From positions 62,001 through 126,000 of the forward strand of contig CAMLLC010000002.1 in NCBI GenBank assembly GCA_946480835.1: a stretch of 64,000 bases of DNA, in the 5' to 3' direction. A model generated the notes under the pieces. The model was not told where the DNA came from, made no database searches, and worked only from the letters and a program-made list of their open reading frames with translations. This stretch comes from Entomomonas sp945283395. GTDB taxonomy: Bacteria; Pseudomonadota; Gammaproteobacteria; Pseudomonadales; Pseudomonadaceae. Within the stretch, counting starts at the first letter, position 1, and each line of letters begins with the position of its first letter. Positions 63,311 through 64,000 of this stretch are shown here, in pieces. A program made the translations under genes and the position numbers.

Positions 63311-64000
63311 ATACGCGCTCCTTGAAAGGTTCCATACCTATACGTTGATAAGTAGTGATAAAGAGCTCATCGCTGTAACGTTGTTCTAAATAAACTTTAA
63401 TAATTTGTTCTATGACCTCAGGTATCTCCTGTTGAGCAAAAGAAGGGCCTAGTACTTGGCCTAGTTGGGTATTTAAACCAATTTCCCCTCCTAATGAAAC
63501 TTGGTAAAACTCTTGGCCTTTTTTGTCAACCCCTAAAATTCCTATATTGCCAATATGATGGTGAGAACAAGCGTTCATACAGCCAGAAATATTAAGATCA
63601 AGTTCACCTATATCAAAAAGATAATCAAGATCTTCAAAACGTCTTTGAATAGCCTCGGCAATAGGTATAGATTTAGCATTAGCTAATGAACAGAAGTCAC
63701 CACCAGGACAACAAATGATATTACTCAATAAACCTATATTAGGGGTGGCAAAACCTTGTTCTCTAAGTAATTTCCATAATTTCAATAAGTTGGCCTGTTC
63801 CACATCAGCTAGTACAAGATTTTGTGCATGAGTAGTGCGCGCCTCTCCAAAGCTGTAATTATCTGCAAGATCAGCTACAGCTTCTAATTGTTTGTCGGTG
63901 ATATCACCTGGCGGATTAGCAGTAGTTTTTAAGGATAAAGTCACAGCAATATAACCAGCTCTTTTATGAGCACGCGTATTTTGTTTTCGCCAACGAGCAA
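63294..64000 (-). CDS. cysI: Sulfite reductase hemoprotein CysI (C-terminal part)
   Basis: This is the C-terminal ~235 residues of the assimilatory sulfite/nitrite-reductase-like enzyme that reduces sulfite to sulfide using a coupled siroheme and 4Fe-4S cluster. The frame continues past the window edge; a GTG at 63944 is internal. The cluster-binding cysteines are in IICCPGGDFCSLA and LNISGCMNACSHHHIGNIG. Other blocks are GEARTTHAQNLVLADV and QVLGPSFAQQEI. It overlaps the DUF934 gene, matching the pseudomonad cysI locus. Confidence 0.95.
   Translation of the reverse strand, partial: ARWRKQNTRAHKRAGYIAVTLSLKTTANPPGDITDKQLEAVADLADNYSFGEARTTHAQNLVLADVEQANLLKLWKLLREQGFATPNIGLLSNIICCPGGDFCSLANAKSIPIAEAIQRRFEDLDYLFDIGELDLNISGCMNACSHHHIGNIGILGVDKKGQEFYQVSLGGEIGLNTQLGQVLGPSFAQQEIPEVIEQIIKVYLEQRYSDELFITTYQRIGMEPFKERVYAKNN

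Overview
The window is A+T-rich bacterial chromosome. Its gene content and several gene orders point to a Pseudomonadaceae-type gammaproteobacterium with a reduced, low-G+C genome; insect-gut relatives of Pseudomonas such as Entomomonas would fit. That placement is inference from gene families: two OprD-family porins, azurin, a SutA homologue beside glnK-amtB, the aminotransferase / dksA / gluQ neighbourhood, rppH-ptsP, a short maeB malic enzyme, an ETF-ubiquinone oxidoreductase with a Pseudomonas-like N-terminus, and cysI followed by a DUF934 gene. I saw no insertion sequence, prophage, CRISPR array, tRNA or rRNA.

Layout. 1-2260 (+): the end of pepA, azurin, queH and a leucine-rich-repeat protein. 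2339-4417: maeB (-) and msrA (+), divergent. 4853-7352 (+): an unusual three-gene unit, made of a long low-complexity protein with a winged-helix-like C-terminal domain, a small Ras/MglA-like GTPase and a roadblock/LC7 protein. It resembles the actinobacterial 'conservon' modules but lacks the sensor kinase. 7894-17093: OprD porin, rmuC (-), ETF-QO, a HerA/YjgR-type ATPase, a YdcH-like small protein and a second OprD porin. 17744-23042: norR, then hflD-mnmA-nudJ (-), then icd. 23553-28945 (-): a decayed zinc alcohol dehydrogenase, an aldehyde dehydrogenase and the Mg2+ P-type ATPase mgtA. Upstream of mgtA lies a long leader with a 42-codon ORF whose start resembles the MgtL leader peptide. 29841-36580: OYE-family reductase, ptsP-rppH (-), a HAD phosphatase, rluE and a YhiN-like flavoprotein. 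37121-42963: YccS-like membrane protein, SdiA-regulated protein, FAH-family hydrolase, sfsA and an aminotransferase. 43448-49938 (+): dksA with a long Lys-rich extension, gluQ, hom-thrC, a TauE/SafE exporter and nfuA. 49981-52582 (-): M23 peptidase, tehB and a small XRE regulator. 53147-64000: pilY1 without the minor pilins, sseA (-), glnK-amtB-sutA behind a sigma-54-type promoter, rpiA (-), osmC (-), folA, then a DUF934 gene and partial cysI (-).

How the genes work together. Core metabolism dominates: the TCA cycle and anaplerosis (icd, maeB), electron entry to quinone (ETF-QO), threonine synthesis (hom-thrC), pentose phosphate (rpiA), folate (folA), sulfite reduction (cysI) and nitrogen control (glnK-amtB, with ptsP for PTS-Ntr). 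The regulators (norR, dksA, sutA, ptsP) concern stress, slow growth and nitrogen. The items most worth a second look are the GTPase/roadblock trio, the mgtA leader ORF and the extended DksA. Many intergenic regions are long (300-800 bases) and A+T-rich, as expected of a genome drifting toward low G+C. Start codons were revised where a Shine-Dalgarno sequence or family alignment favoured an internal ATG, GTG or TTG.
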